64,000 nt of DNA from positions 1 through 64,000 of the forward strand of contig NKIH01000005.1 in assembly GCA_002255925.1 (NCBI GenBank), written 5' to 3'. Numbering within the stretch: position 1 is the first letter of the stretch; every line of letters starts with the position of its first letter. The notes under the pieces are model-generated. The model saw only the letters and a list, made by a program, of their open reading frames with translations, did no database searches and was not told where the DNA came from. The position numbers and the translations under genes were made by a program. The stretch is from Burkholderiales bacterium PBB6 (GTDB lineage: Bacteria; Pseudomonadota; Gammaproteobacteria; Burkholderiales; Burkholderiaceae_C). Positions 5,842 to 14,848 of the stretch are shown here, piece after piece.

Positions 5842-8800
5842 GAAGTGCTCCGGGAAGTGGGCACCCAGCGGCGCCATTGGCGTGCGCTGAACTGCACCAG
5901 ATCATCGACGTAGGTGAAGATCACCGGGATGACCAGCAGACTGAGGAAGGTGGAGGTGATGAGCCCGCCGATCACCGCCACCGCCATCGGCTGGCGGAAG
6001 CTCGGATCGCTGCCCAGCCCCAGCGCAATCGGCATCATGCCGGCGCCCATGGCGATGGTGGTCATCACGATCGGGCGGGCGCGCTTGTGGCAGGCGTCCA
6101 TCACCGCGTCCCAGCGGCTCATGCCACCGGCGCGGGCAATGATGGCGTAGTCCACCAGCAGGATGGAGTTCTTGGTGGCAATGCCCATCAGCATGATCAG
6201 GCCGATGAGCGAGGGCATCGAGAACGCGCTCTTGGTCAGCAGCAATGCCACGAACGCACCACCGAGAGAGAGCGGCAGCGCCGCCAGAATCGTGGCCGGC
6301 TGCATGAAGCCCTTGAAGAGCAGCACCAGCACGATGTAGATGCACAGCACGCCCGTGAGCATGGCCAGCCCGAAGCTGGCGAACAGCTCTTCCATCACTT
6401 CCGCATCGCCCAGCGTGGCCTGGCGCACACCGGCGGGCAGTTGCTGCAGGCTGGGCAGCTTCTGCACGGCCGCAGCCACATCGCCCAGCGGCTGGTTGTT
6501 CAGCTCGATGTCGAAGTTGATGTTGCGCTGTCGGTCATAACGGTCGATCTGCGCCGGGCCGCTTTCCAGGCCCAGCTTGGCCACCGTCGACAACGCCACC
6601 GGCCCCTGCTTGCCGGGCACGGTGAGCTGGCCGATGAGCGCCGGGTCTTGGCGCGCGGCTTCGTTCAACTTCACCACGATGGGCACCTGGCGCTGCGCCA
6701 GGTTCAGCTTGGGCAGGCTGCTGTCGTAGTCGCCAGAGGTGGCAATGCGCAGCGTGTCGGCCATCGCGGCGGTCGTCACGCCGGCATCGGCGGCGCGGGC
6801 GGCGTCCGGCCGCACCACCAGCTCTGGCCGAACCAGGCTGGCGGTAGAGGCAATGTTGCCCAAGCCCGGAATAGTGCGCAGGTCACGCTCCACGGCCTTG
6901 GCGGCCTCGGCCAGCGCCACGCCGTCATCGCCTGACAGCACCAGCACATACGCCTCGCCTGAGCCACCCAGGCCCACCTTCACGCGGGCACCGGGCAGCT
7001 GCTGCATGCGGGTGCGCAGGTCGGCCTCGATGGCCTGCTTGCGCAGGCCGGGGCGCTCTGCGCGCGGGGTGAGCGTCAGCGTCAACGTGGCCTTGCGCAC
7101 TTCCGATGCGCCGCCACCGGCAAACGGGTCACTGCCCGAAGCACCGCCACCCACGGCCGTGTACACCTGCTTCACATGCGGGTTCTGCTGCACCAGGGCG
7201 CGCGCCTGCTCAGCAGCCTGCAGCGTGTCGCGGAAGGTGCTGCCCGGCGGCAGCTCGATGCTGACCTGGCTCTGGCCGTAGTCATCGGCCGGCAGGAAGC
7301 CCGTGGGCAGCAGCGGCACCAGCGCAATCGAGCCGGCGAAGAACACCGCCGCAGCCAGCACCGTGGTGCGGCGGTGGCTGGCGCACCAGCGCACGGCGCG
7401 CATGTAGCGCGTCATCACCCAGCCGTCCGGCGGCTCGCCACCGCTGATGGGTTTGAGCAGATAGGCCGCCATCATGGGTGTCAGCACCCGGGCCACCACG
7501 AGCGAGGCGAACACCGCCAGCGCCGCCGTCCAGCCGAACTGCTTGAAGAACTTGCCAGGAATGCCGCTCATGAAGGCGGTGGGCAGGAACACGGCGATCA
7601 GCGTGAAGGTGGTGGCGATCACGGCCAGGCCGATTTCGTCAGCGGCTTCCATCGCGGCCTGGTACGGCGTCTTGCCCATGCGCAGGTGGCGCACGATGTT
7701 CTCGATCTCGACGATGGCGTCGTCCACCAGAATGCCCACCACCAGCGACAAGCTGAGCAGCGTCACGGTGTTCACCGAGAACCCCAGCCACGCCATGCCG
7801 ATGAAGGCCGGCACCACCGACAGCGGCAGCGCCGTGGCTGCCACCAGCGTGGCCCGCCAGTCGCGCAGGAAGAGGAACACCACGATCACGGCCAGGATGG
7901 CGCCTTCGTACAGCAGCGTCAGCGAGCCTTCGTAGTCATCCGCCACCTGATCAACCGTGTTGAAGGCTTGGCTGAACGCCACATCCGGATGGGCCGCGCG
8001 CAGCTGGTCAAGCACCCGCAGCACACCGGCGTTCACGTCCAGCTCACCAGCGCCACGGCTGCGGGTGATCTCGAAACCCACCACCGGCTTGCCGTTCAGC
8101 AGCGCTGCGCTGCGGCGCTCAGCCACGGTGTCACTCACAGTGGCCACCTGCGACAGCCGAATGCGCCGGCCGTCACTCAAGGGCACATCCAGCTGCGCCA
8201 GTTGCTCGGCCGATTGCACCGTGGCGATGGTGCGCACGGTTTGCTCCGCACCACCAAAATCAGTGCGGCCACCACCGGCTTCCTGCTGCACCGCTCGCAA
8301 TTGCCGCGAGACATCCGACGCCGTGGCGCCCAGCGCCAGCAGGCGGGCCGGGTCCAGCTCTACCCGCACCTCCCGCGTGACGCCGCCCACACGCGCCACC
8401 GAACCCACGCCGTTGATGTTGAGCAGCGCCTTGGTGATGTCGTTGTCGACGAACCAGCTCAGCGCCTCGTCGTCCATGCGCGGCGAAGCCACGGTGTAGG
8501 TGAGGATGGGGGCGCCCGACAGGTTGAGCTTGCTGATCTGCGGATCACGCAGGTCTGCCGGCAGGTCAGAGCGCACGCGGTTCACCGCATCGCGCACGTC
8601 GTCCACCGCTTCCTGGGTCGGCTTTTCCAGACGGAACTCCACCGTGATGGTCACGCTGCCGTCTTGCACCTTGGTGGTGATGTGCTTGACGCCTTGCAGC
8701 GTGGCGAGCGAGTTCTCAAGCTTGCGCGCCACCTCGGTTTCCATCTGCGACGGCGACGAGCCAGGCAGCGAAGCGGTGACGGAGACCGTGGGCAGCTCCA

Positions 8801-8918
8801 GGTCCGGGAACTGCTGCACCTTCATGCTGTTGTAGCTCATCAGCCCGGCCAGCGTCAGCAGCACGAAGAGCATGACGGCCGGGATGGGATTGCGTATCGA
8901 CCAGGCGGAAACGTTCAT
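5838..8918 (-). CDS. RND efflux pump, HAE1 (AcrB/MexB) type
   Basis: A 1026-residue inner-membrane proton-driven exporter of organic compounds, with the usual 12 transmembrane helices and two large periplasmic loops. The N-terminus SIRNPIPAVMLFVLLTLAGL is helix 1. The helix-4 proton relay VVGILVDDAIVEIENIVRHL carries the paired Asp of the HAE class. The FPDLELPTVSVTASLPGSSP and YEGSLTLLYEGAILAVIVVF segments are also typical. It sits in an operon after OMF and MFP genes and before the hydrolase; 30 bases separate it from the adaptor. The order, with the outer-membrane gene first, differs from the common adaptor-pump-OMF order. Substrate range cannot be read from sequence. Confidence 0.95.
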   Translation of the reverse strand: MNVSAWSIRNPIPAVMLFVLLTLAGLMSYNSMKVQQFPDLELPTVSVTASLPGSSPSQMETEVARKLENSLATLQGVKHITTKVQDGSVTITVEFRLEKPTQEAVDDVRDAVNRVRSDLPADLRDPQISKLNLSGAPILTYTVASPRMDDEALSWFVDNDITKALLNINGVGSVARVGGVTREVRVELDPARLLALGATASDVSRQLRAVQQEAGGGRTDFGGAEQTVRTIATVQSAEQLAQLDVPLSDGRRIRLSQVATVSDTVAERRSAALLNGKPVVGFEITRSRGAGELDVNAGVLRVLDQLRAAHPDVAFSQAFNTVDQVADDYEGSLTLLYEGAILAVIVVFLFLRDWRATLVAATALPLSVVPAFIGMAWLGFSVNTVTLLSLSLVVGILVDDAIVEIENIVRHLRMGKTPYQAAMEAADEIGLAVIATTFTLIAVFLPTAFMSGIPGKFFKQFGWTAALAVFASLVVARVLTPMMAAYLLKPISGGEPPDGWVMTRYMRAVRWCASHRRTTVLAAAVFFAGSIALVPLLPTGFLPADDYGQSQVSIELPPGSTFRDTLQAAEQARALVQQNPHVKQVYTAVGGGASGSDPFAGGGASEVRKATLTLTLTPRAERPGLRKQAIEADLRTRMQQLPGARVKVGLGGSGEAYVLVLSGDDGVALAEAAKAVERDLRTIPGLGNIASTASLVRPELVVRPDAARAADAGVTTAAMADTLRIATSGDYDSSLPKLNLAQRQVPIVVKLNEAARQDPALIGQLTVPGKQGPVALSTVAKLGLESGPAQIDRYDRQRNINFDIELNNQPLGDVAAAVQKLPSLQQLPAGVRQATLGDAEVMEELFASFGLAMLTGVLCIYIVLVLLFKGFMQPATILAALPLSLGGAFVALLLTKSAFSMPSLIGLIMLMGIATKNSILLVDYAIIARAGGMSRWDAVMDACHKRARPIVMTTIAMGAGMMPIALGLGSDPSFRQPMAVAVIGGLITSTFLSLLVIPVIFTYVDDLVQFSARQWRRWVPTSRSTS

Positions 8919-8948
8919 GGCAAGACTTTCACAAACGGGTCGAGGGCA

Positions 8949-10196
8949 TCACTTGGCGGCAGCCGGCGCCGAGGCCGAGGGCGCCGGGTCATTCACCACG
9001 CGCACCGTGTCACCGTCGCTGAGGAAGGCGGCACCGCGCTGCACGATGCGAGCATCGGCGGGCACACCGCTCACCGCCACGCGGTCGGCATCGCGCGAGA
9101 TCACCTGCACCTTGACCTGGCTGACGCGCTGGTTGCCGCCCACGCGCATCACCACCGCATAACCGTCGCGCAGCAGCACGGCGGAAGCGGGCAGCGTCAG
9201 GGCCTGGCGGGTATCGAAGGTGAACTCGCCGCGCGCGAACATGCCGGGGCGCGCGTCGCTGTCAGCTGCCGCTTGCAAATCAACGTAGACCAGGCCGCTG
9301 CGGGTGGCGGCGTCCACCGTGGGCGCCACCTTGCGCACCGTGCCGGCCACGGTGCGGCCCGACGGCGTGATCAACGTGGCCTTCTGGCCGGGCTTGATGC
9401 GCACCAGATCGGCGGCAGGCACTTCGGCGCGCCACTCCAGCCGGCCACCGCGGATCATCTTGAACAGCTCGACCCCAGCACCGGCCACCATGCCCACCGT
9501 GGCCGGGCGGGCGCTGATGATGCCGTCGTCCGGCGCCAGCACCTGCGTCTGGTTCAGGCGCAGCTGGGCTGCCTGGGCGTTGGCCTTGGCCGACGCTGCA
9601 CGGGCGCGGGCGGTGAGCTCGGCCGTCAGGTATTGCTGGATCTGCTGGGCGCTGAGGGCGCCACTGTCTTTCAAGCTGCGGGCGCGGTCCGCGTTGGCGA
9701 TGGCCTCGGCGGCCGTGGCCTCGGCCTCAGCCAGCGCGGCCTGTGACTGTTGCAACTCGGCCCGCACCGTCTCAGCCTGGAAGGTGGCCAGCACCTGGCC
9801 GCGGCGCACCCGGTCGCCCACGTCGGCCTTCAGCTCGGCCAGCCGCAGGCCGTTCACCTCGGCGCCAATCAGCGCTTCTTGCCAGGCCGTGATGTTGCCG
9901 TTGGCAGAGAGCACGGCCGGCACCTGCGTGGACGCGGGCTGCACCACGCTCACCGTCAGCGCGGCCTTGGCGGGTGCCGAGGCGCCGTTGGCTGCGGCCG
10001 GCGTCTGGGCATCACTGGCTTCCGCCAGCAGCATCAACGCCAGCACACCGGCCGCGCCCAGGGTGAGCGACAACAAGCGGGGCGACAGGCCCCGGTGCTG
10101 CTCCAGGGCGCGCAGCGAGGTCGTGGTGAAGGTGGACAGGCGTGGCTTCATGGTCGTGGCTCGAGGTGCGGTCGACGGTGTTCGGTGGGCGGTCAC
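8949..10196 (-). CDS. RND periplasmic adaptor (membrane fusion protein)
   Basis: A 415-residue adaptor bridging the pump to the outer-membrane channel. Order of parts: N-terminal signal/anchor (SLTLGAAGVLALMLLAEAS), lipoyl half-motif (VNGLRLAELKADVGDRVRRGQVLATF), alpha-helical hairpin about residues 150-215 rich in Ala/Gln, second lipoyl half (TQVLAPDDGIISARPATVG), then beta-barrel and membrane-proximal domains. The GTG at 10196 overlaps the OMF stop by 4 bases (GTGA). An ATG at 10151 (MKPRLSTF) would remove 15 residues and is the main alternative; neither has a strong ribosome-binding site. The C-terminus is low-complexity Ala/Ser/Pro. Confidence 0.92.
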   Translation of the reverse strand: MTAHRTPSTAPRATTMKPRLSTFTTTSLRALEQHRGLSPRLLSLTLGAAGVLALMLLAEASDAQTPAAANGASAPAKAALTVSVVQPASTQVPAVLSANGNITAWQEALIGAEVNGLRLAELKADVGDRVRRGQVLATFQAETVRAELQQSQAALAEAEATAAEAIANADRARSLKDSGALSAQQIQQYLTAELTARARAASAKANAQAAQLRLNQTQVLAPDDGIISARPATVGMVAGAGVELFKMIRGGRLEWRAEVPAADLVRIKPGQKATLITPSGRTVAGTVRKVAPTVDAATRSGLVYVDLQAAADSDARPGMFARGEFTFDTRQALTLPASAVLLRDGYAVVMRVGGNQRVSQVKVQVISRDADRVAVSGVPADARIVQRGAAFLSDGDTVRVVNDPAPSASAPAAAK

Positions 10197-11701
10197 AGGG
10201 CAGAGCCTGTTGACGCGGTGTTCATGTTCAGTGGTGCGGCACTTGCGCTGGCGTTCGGCGCGGTCTCGGCAGACCAGCCACCGCCCAGCGCGCGGTACAG
10301 GGCGATCCAGGCCGCGGCCTGTTCACGCTGCGCATCCAGATGGGCACGCTGGGCCTGCAGCCAGTTGCGGCGCGCGTCTTCAGCGTCCAGCGCGCTGGCC
10401 AGACCGGCCATCTGGCGGCTGCGGGTGGCCTGCATGACGCGCTCGAAGCCGGTGGCCGCACGTTGCAGGTCGGCCTGGCGGCGCGTGCCACTGTCCAGGC
10501 GCAACAAGGCATCTTCCACCTCGCGCACGGCCTTGCGCAGTTGATGCTGGTAGGTCAGCGTGGCGGCCTCGTAAGCGACGCGTGCGGCATCGATGTTGGC
10601 GCTGCGCCGGCCGGCATCAAACAACGGCACCGACACCTGCAGCGGCCCGACCGTCCACAAATTGCCAGTGAGGCTGGCCCCTTCAAAACGGGTTTGCGCA
10701 CGGCTGAGTGAGCCGGCCAAGCTGATGCGCGGCCAGCGCTGGGCCTCACTGCCCTGCACATCGGCCGCAGCCGCTTCCAGCGCGCGGGCGCTGCTGTAGA
10801 GGTCAGGCCGTTGCTGCAGCAAGGCAGCCGGCACGGTGTTGACCTGCCACTGCGCCGGCGTTGGCAGCACCGCGGTGCGCGCCTGCAGGCGCTGCCGCAA
10901 GTCGGCTTCATCGAGCGCGGTGAGCGCAGCCAGCGCCTTGATCGACTGGGCGCACTGCGTCTGTCGCGCGTCTGCCTGGGCTGATGCGCTGGCCGCTGCC
11001 GCCTCCATCAGCGACTGCGCGCTGCTGGATTCAAACCCGGCGCTGGTGAGCAACGCGGACAGGCGCGCCGTGGTGGCACGCGACTGCGCATCTTGCTGCT
11101 CGCTCGCGGCCTGGGCTTCGCAGGCCCGCAGATCGAGGTAGCTGTTGGCGGTTTCAGCGGCCACCGCCACGCGGGCGTCGTGCCAATCGGCATGGGCCCC
11201 GTCGGCGCGTGCCTGCGCGGCGTTGCGCGCGGCACGGCCGGCGCCGAACAGATCAATCTCCCAGCTGGCGGACAAGCCCGCGCTGCCGGTGCTGACGATA
11301 GGGCTGGCCAGGTCGGCCCGCGTGCGCAGCACCTGGGCGGAAGCGTCTACCGAGGGCAGCAATGCAGCCCCGGCCGCCACGCCATTGGCCCGCGCCTGAG
11401 CGAGGCGGCTGCCAGCGCTGGCGATGTCGGGGCTGGCCTGCTGTGCGGCCGCCACCAGGCTGGCCAGCAGCGGGTCATCAAACTGCTGCCACCACTGGGT
11501 GAGCGACGCGAGTGTGCCGCCGTGCGGCAGCGGCGCTTGCCAGTTGGCTGCCGGCGCAGTGGGTGTTGCCATGTCAGCGCTGGCCGCCAGCGCGCTGGTT
11601 GTCACCACGCTGGCAGCCAGCGCCACCGCGGTCCGGGCACAGGCTGCGCGCAGCGGCGCCTGGCTTTGGAAGATTGAGCGAAGGACAGACAAGGCGGTCA
11701 C
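10193..11701 (-). CDS. Outer-membrane efflux factor, NodT/TolC type
   Basis: A 502-residue outer-membrane channel. It has an Ala-rich signal peptide ending near ALAASA, then two OEP repeats: DPLLASLVAAAQQASPDIASAGSRL with SWEIDLFGAGR, and QQRPDLYSSARALEAA with VPLFDAGRRSANID. No lipobox Cys follows the signal, unlike many NodT proteins. The start is GTG at 11701, overlapping the TetR stop by 4 bases. Being first of the three efflux genes and coupled to the repressor gene suggests a single transcript from the palindrome-containing promoter. Confidence 0.92.
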   Translation of the reverse strand: MTALSVLRSIFQSQAPLRAACARTAVALAASVVTTSALAASADMATPTAPAANWQAPLPHGGTLASLTQWWQQFDDPLLASLVAAAQQASPDIASAGSRLAQARANGVAAGAALLPSVDASAQVLRTRADLASPIVSTGSAGLSASWEIDLFGAGRAARNAAQARADGAHADWHDARVAVAAETANSYLDLRACEAQAASEQQDAQSRATTARLSALLTSAGFESSSAQSLMEAAAASASAQADARQTQCAQSIKALAALTALDEADLRQRLQARTAVLPTPAQWQVNTVPAALLQQRPDLYSSARALEAAAADVQGSEAQRWPRISLAGSLSRAQTRFEGASLTGNLWTVGPLQVSVPLFDAGRRSANIDAARVAYEAATLTYQHQLRKAVREVEDALLRLDSGTRRQADLQRAATGFERVMQATRSRQMAGLASALDAEDARRNWLQAQRAHLDAQREQAAAWIALYRALGGGWSAETAPNASASAAPLNMNTASTGSAL

Positions 11702-12465
11702 TCCCGGGAGGTGGTCGTTGCGGTGGATGTGGGGCTGGATGTGGGCGTCAGTGCCGGCTTGCAGCGTCGCGTTGGCACAGGCGCTGCAGCACGCCGCTCA
11801 GCCTCATGCGCCACCAGCGCCTTGGCAAACCGCACCAGCGTCTCCCCCCAGCGCGCCACATGCCCGTCGCCCTGGTTGAGCTGCGGCGCCACGGCTGCAA
11901 TCACGTCGTGGCCCACATGCAAGTGCACGCCCAGCGCCGACAGGGCAATGACCAGGCGGTGAATGTCATCGTCCACCTCGGCCACGCCCAGATGACGGCA
12001 CATGGCCTGCGCCAGCAGGTTGTGCATCGGCTGGATGCCGTGCTGCACTTCCTCGGCCCACAGGCCCGTGGGCTCCAGCATTTCGCGCATGCGCAGCTTG
12101 ATGCACCAGCGGCCGGTGTCGCCGTCCATCAAGGGCATCAGGAAGCACTCGTAGAAGCCGGCCAGCACTTCGTCGAGCGACAGATCGGCACCGCCGAAGC
12201 GAGCCATGTCTTCCTCGGGCGTGGTCAGCGGCTCGAAGAACACCGCCTTGTACAGCCCCGCCTTGTCACCGAAGTAATAGCGGATGGCCGCCACGTTCAC
12301 CTCGGCAGCCTGGGCCAGATCACGGGTGGAGGTGCGGGCATAGCCCTGCTCGGCGAAGAGCCGCAAGCCGGCTTCCATCAAGCGCGCGCGGCTGGCTTCG
12401 CCGTCGGCGCGAGGGAGTGTGGCCGGGGCGGGCGACGCGGAATCGGTGGACGGGCGAGTGGGCAT
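11698..12465 (-). CDS. TetR/AcrR-family repressor (CecR/DUF1956-like)
   Basis: A 255-residue regulator. The N-terminal HTH (RDLAQAAEVNVAAIRYYFGDKAGLYKAV, about residues 47-75) carries the NVAAIRYYFGDK signature of the CecR (YbiH) branch. The C-terminal ligand domain includes RWCIKLRMREMLEPTGL, and a Pro/Thr/Ser-rich tail ends the protein. It leads the efflux operon it presumably controls, so it should be autoregulated through the palindrome at 12483-12508, 18 bases upstream of its ATG. The inducer is probably a compound exported by the pump or hydrolysed by the Tat hydrolase; this is inference. Confidence 0.9.
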   Translation of the reverse strand: MPTRPSTDSASPAPATLPRADGEASRARLMEAGLRLFAEQGYARTSTRDLAQAAEVNVAAIRYYFGDKAGLYKAVFFEPLTTPEEDMARFGGADLSLDEVLAGFYECFLMPLMDGDTGRWCIKLRMREMLEPTGLWAEEVQHGIQPMHNLLAQAMCRHLGVAEVDDDIHRLVIALSALGVHLHVGHDVIAAVAPQLNQGDGHVARWGETLVRFAKALVAHEAERRAAAPVPTRRCKPALTPTSSPTSTATTTSRE

Positions 12466-12482
12466 GGTGCGGCAGCATACCG

Positions 12483-12508
12483 AAGTTAATCAATCGCTTG
12501 ATTAACTT
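12483..12508. promoter_or_regulatory. 26-bp perfect inverted repeat, likely TetR operator
   Basis: AAGTTAATCAA and TTGATTAACTT, exact reverse complements, are separated by TCGC. The repeat lies in an AT-rich stretch between the TetR start (12465) and the rightward genes. A TATAGT hexamer on the minus strand at 12514-12509 immediately upstream could be the -10 of the efflux operon, placing the operator over the transcription start. A convincing -35 was not found. Confidence 0.75.
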
Positions 12509-12703
12509 ACTATACCGAATGGTTATTGTTTGGCCTTTTCGGTTTCAAACGATCACCACCCGGTCCGCCAGTTCGGCTTTGATGGGTCGGTGCGTAGCGA
12601 AAAGTGCACACCCCATCGCGCTGTGGGCCAAAGTTATTTCGTACTTGCCGACGGCCAAACAGCCACTTACCGTGGAGGCATTCCAACAACCAGTTCGACG
12701 ACG

Positions 12704-13585
12704 ATGCACGATCACAGACTCAGGCAACACGGGGCTTTGCGGGCGCTCGGTAGCGTGCGTCAGCTGCGGCTGATGGACACCACACGGGGTACTGAAGCGG
12801 CGTCAGCCGGCCACTGTGGCGCCTTGGCCGTGGAGTGCGCCGAGGGTGTGGTCGTGGTGTGGTCCCCCGCGCGCATGGGCCGCCTGGGCATTCGGCCGAA
12901 CAACCAGACAAGACAGCGCCTGTGCTGGAGCGTGATGGACCTTGAAAGCTGGCGACTTCGCCTGGGCGATTGGCGCAACACCCTCGCGGCCATGGGGAGC
13001 GTTGAGGCCGTGTCGGCAATCCCCATGCAGCCGCTTGGCGGTGGGGCTGCCCTGCATCTCAGCCACATCGAACAAGACGGGCACACCGGTCTGCTGCAGG
13101 CCTGCGACGATCGCCTCCAGGTGCACTTCGGCACCGCCCGGGACGGCGCTGTGACATGGCGCCGCGACGCGACACCGGCCCCTGAAGACCCGGCGCTGCC
13201 AGCCGGCCTGCTGCCAGCCACCCGCGTCACGGTGACCCACGCCGCCGGCACCTTTCAAAGCGCGGAGTTCGAAGGCTGGCCTCTGGCTTGGCGCCGGGCC
13301 TGCGCGGCCGAGATGGGCCTGGCTCCTGACGCGCCTGTCAACCACCGCGGGCTGCTGCCCCAGGGCAAACTCGCCGACCACATCCTTCAAACCTGGACCT
13401 GCCGGGCCCTGGCAGTGCGGCTCACCAACCTGCCACTGCTGCGGAGGCGCCTGCAGCACCTGCCCAAGCCGCGCCAGCTGGGCAGCATCACCGAGCCCCT
13501 GCTCTCCTGCTGGTGGCCGCTGTGGCTGGCAGGCGCCGAAGCCAGTGCGACACCCTCCCTCTTTGCTACGGAACACGCTGAATGA
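12704..13585 (+). CDS. Unrecognised protein coupled to a nitrilase-like enzyme
   Basis: I do not recognise this 293-residue protein. It is mainly soluble, with beta-rich stretches (CGALAVECAEGVVVVW, GALHLSHIEQDGHTGLL-like pattern), a Trp-rich middle (ESWRLRLGDWRN) and an Arg/Leu-rich C-terminal part. No signal peptide or transmembrane helix is evident. The ATG at 12704 is a compromise: ATG 12773 begins where codon use becomes clearly chromosomal, while the frame is open to TTG 12530 through AT-richer DNA that looks non-coding. No start has a good ribosome-binding site. Its stop overlaps the start of the next gene (ATGA), so the two products probably act together. Confidence 0.6.
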   Translation: MHDHRLRQHGALRALGSVRQLRLMDTTRGTEAASAGHCGALAVECAEGVVVVWSPARMGRLGIRPNNQTRQRLCWSVMDLESWRLRLGDWRNTLAAMGSVEAVSAIPMQPLGGGAALHLSHIEQDGHTGLLQACDDRLQVHFGTARDGAVTWRRDATPAPEDPALPAGLLPATRVTVTHAAGTFQSAEFEGWPLAWRRACAAEMGLAPDAPVNHRGLLPQGKLADHILQTWTCRALAVRLTNLPLLRRRLQHLPKPRQLGSITEPLLSCWWPLWLAGAEASATPSLFATEHAE

Positions 13586-14358
13586 AAGTTACCCTCGTAC
13601 AACTGGACGCCGGCACTGACTGGCGGCATGAAGAGCTCGCCGACTGGCTGGCCCAAGCGCCGCCCGCCGACCTGGTGGTCTTCCCGGAAAGCTACCCCTT
13701 CTGGCGGAGCGCCGGCATCAACCACCGCACCGCCATCGCGCGCCTGGAGGCAGCTGCGCAGCAACACCCCGAGCGCAGCTTCATTGCCGGCGGCTATGTG
13801 GCCGATGAGGGCCATGACAGCACGCGCATCCTGCGCAATCGCAGCTACCTGGTGCATGGCGGCCATGTCGTGGACACCTATGACAAGCAGGTGGTGTTCC
13901 AGAACGAGCAGTTCTGCCCCGGCCAGATCGTCAAGCTGTTCGCGTGGGGCGCACACCGCTGCCTGCCCCTGATCTGTGCCGACGCTGACGCCGGCCCCGA
14001 GGCCGATTTCATGGCCTCGCTGGTAAGGCGGGCGCGCGCCGCCGGGGCCGGGCCGGGCGTGCCCATCATCGTCAGCTCCTTCGGCGCGATGCTGACCGAG
14101 CCCTACTGGACCGAGTCACTGCACCACCTGGCCAACACCCTCAACGCCTCCGTGCTGATCTGCGGCATTGCCGGTACCAGCACCACCACTTTCCTCTACA
14201 GCATTGAAGACGGCGGCGACGGCAAGCGGCACCCCTACGGCGGCGGTGGCAGCGGCCTGTTCATTCCGAACAAGTCGGAGCCGAAGCAATACACCGAGCC
14301 CGGCTTCGTGACGGTGGACCTCGATACGCTGCAAACCCGCTGGCGAGCTTTCCGCTGA
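13582..14358 (+). CDS. Nitrilase-superfamily carbon-nitrogen hydrolase
   Basis: A 258-residue enzyme of the nitrilase fold. The Glu-Lys-Cys triad is complete: E36 (VVFPES), K102 (TYDKQVVF) and C132 (LPLICADAD). Such enzymes hydrolyse amides, nitriles or carbamoyl groups; the loop sequences do not match a subfamily I can name. It is translationally coupled to the unrecognised protein upstream (4-base overlap), which may be its partner or supply its substrate. The protein is cytoplasmic by sequence. Slightly shorter than typical 270-300-residue members, but no core motif is missing. Confidence 0.85.
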   Translation: MKVTLVQLDAGTDWRHEELADWLAQAPPADLVVFPESYPFWRSAGINHRTAIARLEAAAQQHPERSFIAGGYVADEGHDSTRILRNRSYLVHGGHVVDTYDKQVVFQNEQFCPGQIVKLFAWGAHRCLPLICADADAGPEADFMASLVRRARAAGAGPGVPIIVSSFGAMLTEPYWTESLHHLANTLNASVLICGIAGTSTTTFLYSIEDGGDGKRHPYGGGGSGLFIPNKSEPKQYTEPGFVTVDLDTLQTRWRAFR

Positions 14359-14409
14359 TCGCCCGCGGGGCCTCAAGCAGAATCAACGCCTTCAGGACAA
14401 GGAGACAAC

Positions 14410-14838
14410 ATGGCGAGCTATCAAGGCGGCTGTTTGTGCGGCCAGGTGCGATTCAGCCTCAACGCCGAGCCGGTGGCCTCGCGGGTGTGCTGGTGCCGCG
14501 ATTGCCAGAAACTGGCCGCCAACGGCACGGCCAACGCCATCTTCCCGACCGAAGGCTTGCACATCACCGGCTCCACCAGCGCGTTCACCAGCACGGCTGA
14601 CAGCGGCAATGAGTTGCTGCGGCGCTTCTGCCCGGCCTGCGGCAGCCACCTGTTCGCGGATTCCTCCGGCCGACCGGGCATGACGGTGGTACGCCTCGGC
14701 ACACTGGACGACCCCTCGGCCATTCAGCCCACGGCCAACATCTGGGCCGCCAGTGCACCGGCGTGGGCCTGTCTCGACACCGCCCTGGCGCGCAGCGACA
14801 AACAGCCTCCGCCACCTGGCCAGGCCACATCCCGATGA
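14410..14838 (+). CDS. GFA/CENP-V-fold zinc protein
   Basis: A 142-residue protein with the complete Cys set of the GFA family: C8 and C10 (GGCLCGQVRF), C27, C29 and C32 (VCWCRDCQ) and C74/C77 (CPACGSHLF), which bind one or two zinc ions. The family is named after glutathione-dependent formaldehyde-activating enzyme, but most members have no proven activity. A purine-rich leader (CAAGGAGACAAC) gives a strong ribosome-binding site. It lies 51 bases after the nitrilase gene and 10 bases before the PACE gene. The Pro/Gln-rich C-terminus is probably disordered. Confidence 0.88.
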   Translation: MASYQGGCLCGQVRFSLNAEPVASRVCWCRDCQKLAANGTANAIFPTEGLHITGSTSAFTSTADSGNELLRRFCPACGSHLFADSSGRPGMTVVRLGTLDDPSAIQPTANIWAASAPAWACLDTALARSDKQPPPPGQATSR

Positions 14839-14848
14839 AGCACCCTCG

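Noticed and set aside
7176-9746. 856-codon rightward open frame opposite the RND pump and adaptor
   Set aside because: It is antisense to two recognisable proteins, has His/Arg/Gln-rich nonsense composition and no recognisable motif. Such frames are expected at this GC content.
12530-12703. N-terminal extension of the unknown gene from TTG 12530
   Set aside because: The DNA is AT-richer, the codon use differs from the rest of the gene, and the start has no ribosome-binding site. It more likely holds promoter DNA.
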